The position numbers were made by a program, and so were the translations under genes. 51,194 nt of DNA from Synergistaceae bacterium (lineage in GTDB: Bacteria; Synergistota; Synergistia; Synergistales; Synergistaceae). Every line of letters starts with the position of its first letter. Position 1 is the first letter of the stretch. Below the pieces are notes generated by a model that saw nothing but the letters and a program-made list of their open reading frames with translations, was not told the origin of the DNA and did not search any database. The stretch is taken from positions 1 through 51,194 of the forward strand of contig JAIRNC010000127.1 of NCBI GenBank assembly GCA_031258255.1, in the 5' to 3' direction. Of this stretch, positions 15,665-24,250 are shown in pieces.

Positions 15665-17325
15665 GACGAAGCCTCTTTCCCGGCCTTGCCGGATCTGCCG
15701 GCTCTTCTGGATCTGCCGTTTTTACCAGTCTCCCGGGCGGCACCTGCGCGGCTCTTCCCGCGCCCGCCCGCCATCATGAGGCCGATGTCCTCGATCGGCA
15801 GGGAGCGCGGATCGTCCGTCACCCCCATGAATTTCCCCTTGAATATCACGGCCAGCCTGTCGGAGAGGGCGAGCAGCTCGTCCAGATCCTCGGAGATGAG
15901 CAGGATGGCAGACCCGCCCTCGCGCCGCGCCAAAAGCTGATCCCTGACGTACCTCGTCGCCGAGACGTCCAGCCCCCACGTCGGGTGCATCACTATCACG
16001 GCCCTGGGCGATCCGGACAGCTCGCGTCCCATCAGGAGCTTTTGCAGGTTCCCGCCGCTCAGGTTCTTTACGGGAGTTGAAAGTGACGAGACGGAGACCC
16101 CGAATTTTCGGACGATCTCCTCCGCGTAGTCCGCGGAACTGCCCCAGTCGATGAAAGCGCCCCTTGCCACGGGCTTCGACCAGTATTTTTTGAGGATGGC
16201 GTTGTTCACGATGTCCATGCCGGGCGCCATCCCGGTGCCCTTGCGGTCGGACGGGATGTAATGCACCAGCTCGTCGATAAAGCGCCGGGGGGGCGCGCCA
16301 TCCATTCGCTTGCCGTTCACCACTATGCGCCCTTTTATGAGCGGGCGCAGCCCGGCCAGCGCCTCGCACAGCTCCCTCTGCCCGTTGCCGGCCACCCCCG
16401 CGACGCCTAATATCTCGCCGCCTCTGAGACTCAGGGACAGGCCCGAGACCGCCTCTATCCCCCGGTCGCCCAGGACGTGGATGTCGTCAGCCTCCAAGAC
16501 GGTATCCCCCCGCGCCGTGGGCCTGCGTTCAAACCCCAGCGCCGTTTTTCGCCCCACCATCATCTCAGCCAGAGCCTCTTCCGTCGTCATCGCCGTGGCC
16601 ACCGTTCCCGCGTTTTCGCCGCCGCGCAGGACGGTCACGCGGTTCGTCTCGCTCATGACCTCCTTCAGCTTGTGGGATATGAATACCACGCCATGCCCCT
16701 CGCGCGTCATGCGGCGGATCGTCAGAAAGAGCCTGTCCGCTTCCTGCGGGGTGAGGACGGCGGTTGGTTCGTCCAGTATCAGCACCCGGGCGTCGCGGTA
16801 CAGCATCTGGAGCAGGGCGACCCGCTGCTGCTCACCGGTCGACAACTGCCACACGGCGGCTGTCGGGTCGATCTCCAGCCCATACTGCTCGGAAATCTGG
16901 GCTATCCTGTCCTGGATTTTTTTGCGCGGGAGCAGGAAGGGCATCTCCTTCACCCCAAGGATCATATTTTCCCACACGGTATGCGTCTGAACCAGCATAA
17001 AGTGCTGATGCACCATCCCGATCCCCGACGCTATGGCATCCTTTGGCGAGCTGAATGCGCGCTCATGGCCGTCCACGAATATGCGCCCTCTGTCTGGCAT
17101 GTACAGGCCGTAAAGGACGTTCATCAGCGTGGACTTCCCGGCGCCGTTCTCGCCCAGGAGGGCATGAACCTCGCCGGCATCCACGGAGAAATCTACGTCC
17201 CTGTTCGCCGTGACGCCGGAGAATTTCTTCGTGATGCCTCTCATTTCCACGAGCGGCAGGGCTGACGTGCCGTCCCTGGGCTTGAGGCCAGCCAGAGTTT
17301 CGGCCGCGGCCTTGTTTTCAATCAT
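15661..17325 (-). CDS. Nucleoside ABC transporter ATP-binding protein (duplicated NBD, NupO-like)
   Basis: 554 residues with two ATP-binding domains in tandem. NBD1 has Walker A GENGAGKST (58-66), signature LSTGEQQ (161-167), Walker B VLILDEP (181-187) and the H-loop in VFISHKL. NBD2 keeps a signature (NLSGGNLQKLLMG) but its Walker A is the degenerate GVAGNGQRE, normal for this family, leaving one catalytic site. A basic C-terminal tail follows. It is the first gene of the operon ATPase-permease-permease-BMP; GAAGGA lies just before the ATG. Confidence 0.93.
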   Translation of the reverse strand: MIENKAAAETLAGLKPRDGTSALPLVEMRGITKKFSGVTANRDVDFSVDAGEVHALLGENGAGKSTLMNVLYGLYMPDRGRIFVDGHERAFSSPKDAIASGIGMVHQHFMLVQTHTVWENMILGVKEMPFLLPRKKIQDRIAQISEQYGLEIDPTAAVWQLSTGEQQRVALLQMLYRDARVLILDEPTAVLTPQEADRLFLTIRRMTREGHGVVFISHKLKEVMSETNRVTVLRGGENAGTVATAMTTEEALAEMMVGRKTALGFERRPTARGDTVLEADDIHVLGDRGIEAVSGLSLSLRGGEILGVAGVAGNGQRELCEALAGLRPLIKGRIVVNGKRMDGAPPRRFIDELVHYIPSDRKGTGMAPGMDIVNNAILKKYWSKPVARGAFIDWGSSADYAEEIVRKFGVSVSSLSTPVKNLSGGNLQKLLMGRELSGSPRAVIVMHPTWGLDVSATRYVRDQLLARREGGSAILLISEDLDELLALSDRLAVIFKGKFMGVTDDPRSLPIEDIGLMMAGGRGKSRAGAARETGKNGRSRRAGRSGKAGKEASS

Positions 17326-17405
17326 CAGTCCTTCGACCCTTCCCGCGATATGACATTAATCAGCCTTTCTTTTGATGGATTCCGTAACCACTGATGTTTT
17401 ATGGC

Positions 17406-17414
17406 ATTATAGCA
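17406..17414 (-). promoter_or_regulatory. Extended -10 promoter of the nucleoside ABC operon
   Basis: Minus-strand TGCTATAAT (17414 to 17406) is a complete extended -10. The start would be near 17399, with a leader of about 75 bases to the ATG at 17325. Confidence 0.5.
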
Positions 17415-17450
17415 CCAGGCCGCAGATGGCGAGGGGAGATGGCAACAGTT

Positions 17451-17468
17451 CTTTAGGAATCGCTGATT
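17451..17468. repeat. Lone end of the palindromic repeat element
   Basis: CTTTAGGAATCGCTGATT at 17451-17468 matches the terminal repeat of the two full elements at 43426-43609 and 48754-48936. Beyond it the sequence diverges and I find no matching second end nearby, so it is a fragment or the end of a related element. It lies between the divergent promoters of the ABC operon and the nitronate monooxygenase gene. Confidence 0.6.
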
Positions 17469-17544
17469 GAAAACCAGACCCGTAAAACTTGCATTAGATG
17501 ATTGCGCCATTTTACTTCCTTTTTCGCCAAGCTGAAATATACTG

Positions 17545-17550
17545 TATAAT
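17545..17550 (+). promoter_or_regulatory. -10 box upstream of nitronate monooxygenase
   Basis: TATAAT at 17545-17550, preceded directly by CTG, lies 45 bases before the TTG start at 17595. The -35 region is poor. Confidence 0.4.
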
Positions 17551-17594
17551 GTTTTGGGAACTGGCGGCATGTTGTGCGAAGGAGAAGTGATTGT

Positions 17595-18671
17595 TTGAAT
17601 AGATTGCCAGAGTTGAAGATAGGGAAGCACGTTTCCAGGTACCCGATCGTACAGGGTGGCATGGGCGTCAAGATATCAGGGCCGAAGCTGGCCGGGGCAG
17701 TGGCGTCGAACGGAGGGGTAGGTACGATCGCGAGCGTCGGGCTCGCCTGCGACCACCCGCAGTTCAACGGAAAGAACTATTTCAACGTGAACGAGATCGC
17801 GCTCGCGGAGGCGGTGAAAACCGCAAGGGACGAAGCGCCAGGCGGCGTCATCGCGGTGAACTGCATGGTAGCGCTTACGGACTACGACCGCCAGGTCAGG
17901 AGCGCTTGCGAGGCCGGCGCGGACATGATAGTGTCCGGGGCAGGGCTTCCCATGAAGCTGCCGGAGTACGCGAAGGACTACCCTGACGTGGCACTGGTGC
18001 CGATCGTGAGCTCCGTGAAGGCGGCAGATCTGATCATCCGCAAGTGGGGTAAGCTCTACGGCAGGATCCCCGACGCCATAGTGGTCGAGACGCCTCTTTC
18101 CGCCGGCGGACACCTGGGCGCGACCAAGATGGAGCACGTGAGCGACCCGGCCTTTTCCCTCGAATCCGTGATACCTGATCTCGTCAAATACCTCGCGGAC
18201 GTAGTGAAGGCAGACGTGCCTGTGATAGCCGCCGGCGGGATATGGGATCGCGCGGACATCGACAGCGCCTTCTCGCTGGGAGCAAAGGGCGTTCAGATGG
18301 GCACGCGCTTCGCTTGCACGGAGGAGGGCGACTCCTCCATGAGGTTCAAGCAAGCGTATCTGGACGCGACGGACGACGACGTGGTCGTGATCATGAGCCC
18401 GGTCGGGATTCCCGGCAGGGCGCTCCGCAATCCATTCGTGGCGAGGTACATCAAGGGCGACGTGGAGAGCAGGCCGTGCCTTGCCGCCTGCCTCTCGCAC
18501 TGCACATATCTCAGGGAACACACGACGTTCTGCATCGCGGGCGCGCTAGTGGACGCCTATACCGGCGACTGGGAGAACGGCCTCTTCTTCTGCGGCAGCA
18601 ACGTCTCCAAGTGCACGAAGATCGAGAGGGTGTCTGACATCTTCAAGGAGCTTCTGGGGGATCAGGCGTAA
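17595..18671 (+). CDS. Nitronate monooxygenase / FabK-like FMN enzyme
   Basis: 358 residues of the nitronate monooxygenase family, a TIM barrel binding FMN. Visible motifs are YPIVQGGMGVKISG (N-terminal FMN contact), AVNCMVAL, the glycine-rich VETPLSAGGHLGA and VPVIAAGGIWDRADIDSAFSLGAKGVQMGTRF. The family includes enzymes that oxidise alkyl nitronates and the enoyl-ACP reductase FabK; no fab genes adjoin, so the role is open. The C-terminal Cys-rich stretch (CLAACLSHCTYL) is a feature of this subgroup. Start choice: TTG 17595, with AAGGAG 10 bases upstream, rather than the GTG at 17574. Confidence 0.85.
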   Translation: MNRLPELKIGKHVSRYPIVQGGMGVKISGPKLAGAVASNGGVGTIASVGLACDHPQFNGKNYFNVNEIALAEAVKTARDEAPGGVIAVNCMVALTDYDRQVRSACEAGADMIVSGAGLPMKLPEYAKDYPDVALVPIVSSVKAADLIIRKWGKLYGRIPDAIVVETPLSAGGHLGATKMEHVSDPAFSLESVIPDLVKYLADVVKADVPVIAAGGIWDRADIDSAFSLGAKGVQMGTRFACTEEGDSSMRFKQAYLDATDDDVVVIMSPVGIPGRALRNPFVARYIKGDVESRPCLAACLSHCTYLREHTTFCIAGALVDAYTGDWENGLFFCGSNVSKCTKIERVSDIFKELLGDQA

Positions 18672-18786
18672 AAGACCGCGACTTCGCGACTTATAAATAG
18701 CCTCACTAGCCATTTTAACGGCACCGCGTCAGCGATTGAGATCGATCGCCGGCGCGGCGCCATTGTTTTACGCCGTCGGCAATAGC

Positions 18787-19494
18787 CTACTTGGACAGCT
18801 TCAATAGGTTATCCAGCTCCTTGGTGAGCGGTTTTATCTTAGCCCCGTCTGCCTTGCGCGCCAGCGCCGTCTTGGCGTCCAGCGCGCGGCCCCAGTAAGC
18901 CTTGTTGGCGTCCGCGTTCCTGTTTATAGTGGCGCCGCTCAGGGCTATCCCCGCAAAGAGGCCCTTTGACATGGAGTAGCTGTATATGGATGCCTCCGCG
19001 CGTGAGTCCGTGGCCGCCTGGGCGTCTCGACCTACAGGCCCAGCCGCGACGCTCACGTCGCCGCCGAGCTTGAAGCTCTTTCCCCCCGTGAAGGCCAGCA
19101 GGCCGTCATTATTCGTTATGACGAGAACCAGCCCGACCTCCTTCACGCCTATTTGGAGGCCGAACGACCCTCCCACGATGGAGACGAACGACGGGCCGCC
19201 CCATCCCTTGCCCTGCTTGACCAGGACGACGCCCTCGCCCGACATCCCGCCCAGCCCTAGCCCGGCCTGTATCACGCTGGGGAATATGGCGACGCCCTTT
19301 GCGGACTTGATGGCGTGAGCCATGGAAGAGGCGTCCTTCTGCTCCCGCATCTTCTTGAGCAGGCTCGCGGATAGCCTGATGTGCTTCTCGTGCTGCGTCT
19401 CCGCGCTGGAAACCCTCTGCGTCACGGCAAGCCCGAAAATAACGAGCGCCGCTGTCAAAAGCGCTGTTGCCCTGAATTTAGCCGACATGATCAT
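18787..19494 (-). CDS. Exported SYLF-domain lipid-binding protein
   Basis: 235 residues. A signal peptide (about 1-31, ending VSSAE) is followed by the SYLF/Ysc84 domain: SAKGVAIFPSVIQAGLGLGG, GEGVVLVKQGKGWGGPSFVSI and the internal LAFTGGKSFKLGGDVSVAAGPVGR. SYLF domains bind phosphoinositides in eukaryotes; in bacteria the exported forms have no settled role. It starts 9 bases after the upstream secreted gene, so the two form an operon. ATG 19494 and 19488 are both possible. Confidence 0.85.
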   Translation of the reverse strand: MIMSAKFRATALLTAALVIFGLAVTQRVSSAETQHEKHIRLSASLLKKMREQKDASSMAHAIKSAKGVAIFPSVIQAGLGLGGMSGEGVVLVKQGKGWGGPSFVSIVGGSFGLQIGVKEVGLVLVITNNDGLLAFTGGKSFKLGGDVSVAAGPVGRDAQAATDSRAEASIYSYSMSKGLFAGIALSGATINRNADANKAYWGRALDAKTALARKADGAKIKPLTKELDNLLKLSK

Positions 19495-19503
19495 CTTACC
19501 CCC

Positions 19504-20037
19504 TTAAAAACCGTACTTTCCGCTGTCCATCTCAGCGTCCCGTATGCCGGATAGCAGCGTCACCCCGTCCGTAGGCCCTTCTCCCTGCCGAGCCAAGACG
19601 AGCCACTTCTCCCCGAAGTCCGTCCACTCCGCTTCCGTCCTTGTCCTGTACGTCGCCCCCTTGCCGAAAAACCGCCTGCCCTCCCCCGTAAGCTGGCCGA
19701 AGATCTTCTGCTGCTCGCCCCTGGAGGCTGTGACCCAGTTTATCCGCGCGGCCCTCACCAGGCTGCCGTCGTGCAGCACCTCGAAAAACCATTTGTCGCT
19801 GGCCGTCCCCCACCTCCTGATCTTGATCCCCTCCTTGGAGTCCACAGTCTTCTCTGAGACGTGCTGGCCCAGGAACGCGGCAGCGTCACCCAGCGGCTCC
19901 CCCGGAGGGATCCGCCTTATCAGGGTAAAGGCGCCGGAAGGGGACAGGACTGCCTCTGACCGCGAGGCAAGCGCAAGCGAAATGAATATGGAGGTTAAAA
20001 AAATTCTAAATGCCCTGCAACTGAAAATTTTCCGCAT
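19504..20037 (-). CDS. Secreted protein of unknown function
   Basis: About 177 residues from the ATG at 20037 (MRKIFSCRAF), which begins a signal peptide (FLTSIFISLALASRSEA). The mature part has an RRIPPGEPLGDAAAFLG segment, a central KIRRWGTASDKWFFEVLHDG stretch and a Trp-rich tail; I recognise no domain. The open frame continues 29 codons up to 20124, but that extension would place two hydrophobic stretches at the N-terminus and is less likely. It shares a transcript with the SYLF gene, so both may act at the cell envelope. Confidence 0.65.
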   Translation of the reverse strand: MRKIFSCRAFRIFLTSIFISLALASRSEAVLSPSGAFTLIRRIPPGEPLGDAAAFLGQHVSEKTVDSKEGIKIRRWGTASDKWFFEVLHDGSLVRAARINWVTASRGEQQKIFGQLTGEGRRFFGKGATYRTRTEAEWTDFGEKWLVLARQGEGPTDGVTLLSGIRDAEMDSGKYGF

Positions 20038-20159
20038 CTTACCGCATTCAAACCCCACATAGTGAATTATAATGGCCGCAATAAAGGCTAATTTGCTGAC
20101 ACCAGCACTTGGCCATGCACACAATATATCACACTACGTCGTAAGCGGGGGCAGCAAAG

Positions 20160-20723
20160 ATGCGGATAAACGAAGAATCTATACGGGCATTCATATGCGT
20201 CTGCCCTGCGGCGGGCGCGTTGAGCGAGATCGCGTTCTTTTTGAAGGGCTTGGGCGGCTTTAGCGGTTTCAAGTGGGCCACGCCGGAGCAGATTCACATC
20301 ACTCTCCGCTTTCTGGGCGACGCGGCCCCGTCCTTCGTCACCAGGATGGACTCGGCCCTCTCCGGCCTCGGCGGGGTGAGGAGGTTCAGGATATCGCTGG
20401 CTGGCGCGGGGGCGTTCCCCAGCCTCGCGCGCCCGAAGGCCCTCTGGTTGGGCGTCAGCGAGGGAGCGCCGCAGCTCGCGAAGCTGGCGTCGAAGACAGA
20501 GCAGGCGGCCAAGAACTCCGGCTTCCCCCCCGACGCGAGAGGCTTCACGCCACACCTTACCATCGGCCGCGCCCGCCAGGGCAGCGCGATGACCGACGCG
20601 CTGGCCCTGGCGCTCAAAAAAGCCCCCTCCCCGTCGTGGGAGTGCGCCTCCTTCGTGCTGATGAGAAGCGTCCTCTCCCCCAGCGGCGCGGTTTATACGC
20701 CGATACGCGAGTACCCTCTGTAG
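20160..20723 (+). CDS. thpR: RNA 2',3'-cyclic phosphodiesterase (ThpR, 2H family)
   Basis: 187 residues with both catalytic HxTx motifs of the 2H phosphoesterase superfamily: HITL at 46-49 and HLTI at 132-135. The start RAFICV resembles the RxFxAI opening of the family. ThpR opens 2',3'-cyclic phosphates to 2'-phosphates and has 2'-5' RNA ligase activity in vitro. It is convergent with the large surface-protein gene and stands alone. Confidence 0.92.
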   Translation: MRINEESIRAFICVCPAAGALSEIAFFLKGLGGFSGFKWATPEQIHITLRFLGDAAPSFVTRMDSALSGLGGVRRFRISLAGAGAFPSLARPKALWLGVSEGAPQLAKLASKTEQAAKNSGFPPDARGFTPHLTIGRARQGSAMTDALALALKKAPSPSWECASFVLMRSVLSPSGAVYTPIREYPL

Positions 20724-20737
20724 CGTTTGGCGGGCAT

Positions 20738-23590
20738 TTACCGCACTACGAATGATTTCGCGGGGGCGCGCATCGCGCGTCTGCGTCTCGCTAACGCCAT
20801 TGCCGCAAACAGTGCCAGGGCGAGAAACGCCGCGCCGCTTGTGGTCGCGCAGCCGCCGTCTCCTCCTGCGCCGCTGTCGCCCTGCCCCTGCATCGAGTTG
20901 TCACCCGGCGCGTAGCCGGGCTTCCACGCGTTGAGCCATACAGGGTCGCGTATCCAGCCGTTGTGCAGGCCGTCGGGGACGATCAGGTAGCCGTCCTGCT
21001 CGAACGCCTCCGGAAGCTCGTCGTCCAGCAGGTAAAACGAGAGCGAGAGCGTAATCGCTTGGCCGCTCGTCGTCACATCCAGTATGCCCTTGTCCAGCGC
21101 CTCCCGGGGCTTCAGGACGCCGTCCACGAGACGTGTGTACCAACCGGCCCGCTCACCCTCCAGTATCTCCTTCTGGAAAAGTATCTTCGAGAAGATCTCG
21201 TCGAGACAGTCCCCCGGCGACGCGAGTATCCGCCCAGTAAGCGATTCGTCGTAGTAAAAGATCTTGCCCAGGCTCTCTCCGCTGACGGTCACGCGGAACG
21301 TGAGCGGCAGAAGCCCCTTCTTGCCGGCACGATGCAGATCCATCACGTCGATTCCGATGTTGGCGGCGTCCCGCCCGGTCGATGAGAAGCACACCGGCAG
21401 CACGTCGTCCACGGGATGCTCTATCACGACGAACGCCTCATCCAGCCTATCCAGAAGAACCCAGTCGGGGTCAAGTGAACTGAGTGACGTTATCGGCGGC
21501 TGGACGCTGCCGGGCATGATATATTCGTCGCTGGAGGCGAGCTCCATATTCGCGCTTTTAAACTCGTCGATCACTGGCGTGACGAGCTCAACCGGAGTCG
21601 CAAGCTCGTCCGCTATCATGAGCGGCACCGCCGCGGTCTTCTGGTGCACCGTGCCGCCCGCAGTCTGCGTCGCCGTGAAGTTTATGACCGCTTCCCCGTA
21701 GACCGCGCTGTTGCCGGAAGCGCTCCGCGCGATGGAAGTATCCTGCGGCAACGCCGTCACTCTCGCGCTGTTCGGGGACAGTATCTCTACCGCGACGAGC
21801 GACGCGCTGCCACCCTCCAGGCTGACGCTCAAAACCGGCGCCGGATCCGGCGCGCCCCCGCCAGACGCGGCGTAAGCCAGCGTCACGTCGAAGCTCTTCC
21901 CTGGCACCAGGGTGAGAGGGAAGCCGGAAATCTCTATGGAGGCAACTGCGCCGGGGATGGCTGGCACGTCAGGCGATACGGCGGCATCTGCCGTCCACTT
22001 CGCGTAGAGCGTGATGTCAGCCGTTACTGTGTCCGTAGCGAAGTTCCAGGCATTAACGCAAGTCGCTTCCTTATACCAGCCAGCAAAGGAATACCCTGCT
22101 CTAGCCGGAACCACGGGGGCGGTTATGATTGTATTATGGAGCGGATACACAGGCTGGACTGCGCTTCCTCCCTGCGAGTCAAACGCCACCGAATAAGTAT
22201 CTGAGTATAGCTTGACTGCCCATAAATCATATGTGGCTAGACTTCCGTGATGCCCTGACACGTCACCATCGTCAGACCTAGAATACCCAATGATCGCGTA
22301 CCCGCCATCGTTCGTATGGCACAAGGATCGTCCGCCGTTCTCAGGACCGCTGCCGCCAAGGCTTCTCTGCCACTTGAGATTTCCGTCCGAGTCCAGTTTA
22401 ACTAGCCAGTAGTCAGGCGTGGCAGTGCTACCATGGTGTCCTGTCACATCGTCATTGTTAGAACTGGAAACCCCCACGACAATGTATCCGCCGTCTCTAG
22501 TTTGCTTGATATCGAAGGCATCTTCGTGGTAACTGCCACCTAAGCATTTTTTCCATAAAGTGTTCCCGTCCGGGGACAATTTGACTACCCAATAATCAAG
22601 GGCACCATGATTTCCAGAGACATCGCCGTCAGTAGAATCTGCATAGCCAGATACGATATATCCGCCGTCACTTGTTTGCTCTATTGCCCGGCCGGCATCA
22701 TTATCCGAACCACCGAGGGATTTTTGCCAGTCGATATCCCCGTTCGAGTACAATCTGACTACCCAGTAGTCCCTAGTAGCAGCAGTACCGTGATGTCCGC
22801 TGACATCACCGTCATTGGAATAGGAGAGACCTACAAAAATATATCCGCCGTCGCTTGTCTGCCGAATGGAAGTGACACCGTCATCATAGGCTCCTCCAAT
22901 GGATCTCTCCCATTCGATGTCTCCTTCCAAATCTAGTTTGACTATCCATGCGTCTCTTGAGGTGGCAACAGCGCCATGGTGTACAGACTGCACGTCGCCG
23001 TCGTTGGAGTATGAAGTTCCCGCTACGATATAGCCGCCATCACCTGTTTGCTGGATGGATAAACCATTTTCTTCGTATGTCCCCCCAAGGGATCTTTCCC
23101 ATTCGATATCTCCGTCCGAATCTAGCTTGACTACCCATAAGTCAGAAGTGGCAACAGTACCATGGTGTACAGATTGCACGTCGCCGTCATCGGAGTAAGA
23201 AGATCCCACTACGATATAACCGCCATCGCTCGTCTGCTGGACGAAATGAGCTTGGTCATCATGTGTCCCCCCAAGGGATCTTTCCCATTCGATATCTCCA
23301 TCCGAATCTAGCTTGACTACCCAGAAGTCATGAGTGGCAACAGTGCCATGGTGTACAGATTGCACGTCGCCATCGTTGGAGCATGAACTTCCCGCTATGA
23401 TGTAGCCACCGTCGCTCGTCTGCTGGATACAGGCTATGGATTCGTCATGGCCCTCATCGTAAGTACCACCTAAGCTTATCTGCCACTGAATGCCAGGAGG
23501 CGAAATTGCCGCCTCAGCGTCAATGTCAGTGAACTCGATTACCGCAGTCAGTATTCCAAGGAAAATAAAAATCGGAAGGATGCAATTCAA
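20738..23590 (-). CDS. Seven-repeat Synerg-CTERM surface protein (probably phase variable)
   Basis: 950 residues from a TTG at 23590. A hydrophobic export segment (MNCILPIFIFLGILTAVIEF) is followed by seven repeats of about 60 residues with the core QTSDGGYIVVG...DGDV...HHG...WVVKLDSDGDIEW, probably a beta-propeller. An InlB-type (Flg_new) repeat around 475-535 (FDSQGGSAVQPVYP to TLYAKW) and a long unrecognised region come next. The C-terminus has GGCATTSGAAFLALALF and ALARRRR, a Synerg-CTERM-like sorting signal, so the protein is exported and processed or anchored. The export segment from TTG lacks basic residues. A better N-terminus begins at ATG 23703 or 23700 and passes through the (GCTT)7 tract, but is out of frame in this sequence; with one more unit the product would be about 989 residues. 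Confidence 0.88.
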   Translation of the reverse strand: MNCILPIFIFLGILTAVIEFTDIDAEAAISPPGIQWQISLGGTYDEGHDESIACIQQTSDGGYIIAGSSCSNDGDVQSVHHGTVATHDFWVVKLDSDGDIEWERSLGGTHDDQAHFVQQTSDGGYIVVGSSYSDDGDVQSVHHGTVATSDLWVVKLDSDGDIEWERSLGGTYEENGLSIQQTGDGGYIVAGTSYSNDGDVQSVHHGAVATSRDAWIVKLDLEGDIEWERSIGGAYDDGVTSIRQTSDGGYIFVGLSYSNDGDVSGHHGTAATRDYWVVRLYSNGDIDWQKSLGGSDNDAGRAIEQTSDGGYIVSGYADSTDGDVSGNHGALDYWVVKLSPDGNTLWKKCLGGSYHEDAFDIKQTRDGGYIVVGVSSSNNDDVTGHHGSTATPDYWLVKLDSDGNLKWQRSLGGSGPENGGRSLCHTNDGGYAIIGYSRSDDGDVSGHHGSLATYDLWAVKLYSDTYSVAFDSQGGSAVQPVYPLHNTIITAPVVPARAGYSFAGWYKEATCVNAWNFATDTVTADITLYAKWTADAAVSPDVPAIPGAVASIEISGFPLTLVPGKSFDVTLAYAASGGGAPDPAPVLSVSLEGGSASLVAVEILSPNSARVTALPQDTSIARSASGNSAVYGEAVINFTATQTAGGTVHQKTAAVPLMIADELATPVELVTPVIDEFKSANMELASSDEYIMPGSVQPPITSLSSLDPDWVLLDRLDEAFVVIEHPVDDVLPVCFSSTGRDAANIGIDVMDLHRAGKKGLLPLTFRVTVSGESLGKIFYYDESLTGRILASPGDCLDEIFSKILFQKEILEGERAGWYTRLVDGVLKPREALDKGILDVTTSGQAITLSLSFYLLDDELPEAFEQDGYLIVPDGLHNGWIRDPVWLNAWKPGYAPGDNSMQGQGDSGAGGDGGCATTSGAAFLALALFAAMALARRRRAMRAPAKSFVVR

Positions 23591-23618
23591 AGAGATGTTC
23601 CTACACCAGCCTACCCAC

Positions 23619-23649
<31 letters not shown>

Positions 23650-23732
23650 AATGATTGTGTCCGTCAGGTGATTTAGCGCATCCGTAAAAACCACTATCAT
23701 CATCCCCGTTCAAGCTAAATTCAGACCGCCCG

Positions 23733-23761
23733 AGTCTATCACAGCGGCGGGCTGGCTTCAA
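23733..23761 (-). promoter_or_regulatory. Promoter upstream of the repeat tract
   Basis: On minus: TTGAAG (23761-23756), 17 bases, then TAGACT (23738-23733) preceded by TGA, an extended -10. Transcription would start near 23726, about 23 bases before the ATG at 23703, which supports translation beginning upstream of the tetranucleotide tract. Confidence 0.5.
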
Positions 23762-23791
23762 CGTACCCATGTCGCCCTCCGTCGGTAATGA

Positions 23792-24025
23792 TTATGAAAT
23801 ATTAGTATGAATTATTCCGAGCGTAAACGACCTTCTCTCAGCGATGACTTGACCGACGTTTTCGATATCTTCGTCGTCCCACGTATTGAAAAAATAAAAG
23901 ATATTTTCCTGTGACCTCTTTACAGGTTCGATAAATGTAATGGCCACCTCGTATTCTTCCTTCACGGGGACTGGTTCTTCCAGCCTGAAACAATTCCCGT
24001 CATATACCCCTTTTATCGCGTACAT
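23792..24025 (-). CDS. Small antitoxin-like protein, orphan
   Basis: 77 residues: a short beta-rich start (MYAIKGVYDGNCFRLEEPVP) followed by EEYEVAITFIEPVK and a charged helical C-terminus with WDDEDIENVGQVIAERRSF. The N-terminal layout resembles small antitoxin-type proteins that begin with a beta hairpin, but I cannot assign a named family with confidence. No toxin gene (PIN, RelE or other) is adjacent: the gene stands alone between the surface-protein promoter and alaS. The last residues (LGIIHTNIS) look unlike the rest and may reflect a shifted or extended end. Confidence 0.55.
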   Translation of the reverse strand: MYAIKGVYDGNCFRLEEPVPVKEEYEVAITFIEPVKRSQENIFYFFNTWDDEDIENVGQVIAERRSFTLGIIHTNIS

Positions 24026-24178
24026 CGATAAGCCACACCCTTTCTAGCCAATTAGCCCCCTCATCTCTTCGTCAGCCAGCATAACACAATAAATTTGCAG
24101 CGAAAAGAGCATTTACATGCCGCCCTCCGGGCGCGAGTAAGAAATATTGGCATACGCCATCATGGCATCCGTGGGCAT

Positions 24179-24220
24179 GGGGCGCGCATATCCGCGAAAC
24201 GGACGCGCAATGCGCGCCCC
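24179..24220 (-). terminator. Hairpin downstream of alaS
   Basis: A perfect 10-bp stem, GGGGCGCGCA (24179-24188) with TGCGCGCCCC (24211-24220), about 30 bases beyond the alaS stop. The loop is 22 bases and no T-run follows. The rest of the 225-base gap between alaS and the small antitoxin-like gene shows nothing further. Confidence 0.4.
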
Positions 24221-24250
24221 TGGGACAGAAAACCGCGCGCCCGCCAAGCC

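Noticed and set aside
17325-17630. A 101-residue minus frame ending at the ABC ATPase start
   Set aside because: It crosses the lone element end and both promoters, has no ribosome-binding site and shows no family resemblance. I treat it as chance.
18672-18786. Small GC-rich repeats between nitronate monooxygenase and SYLF genes as a terminator
   Set aside because: The stems are at most 5 bp or have loops too small to form, and no T-run follows.
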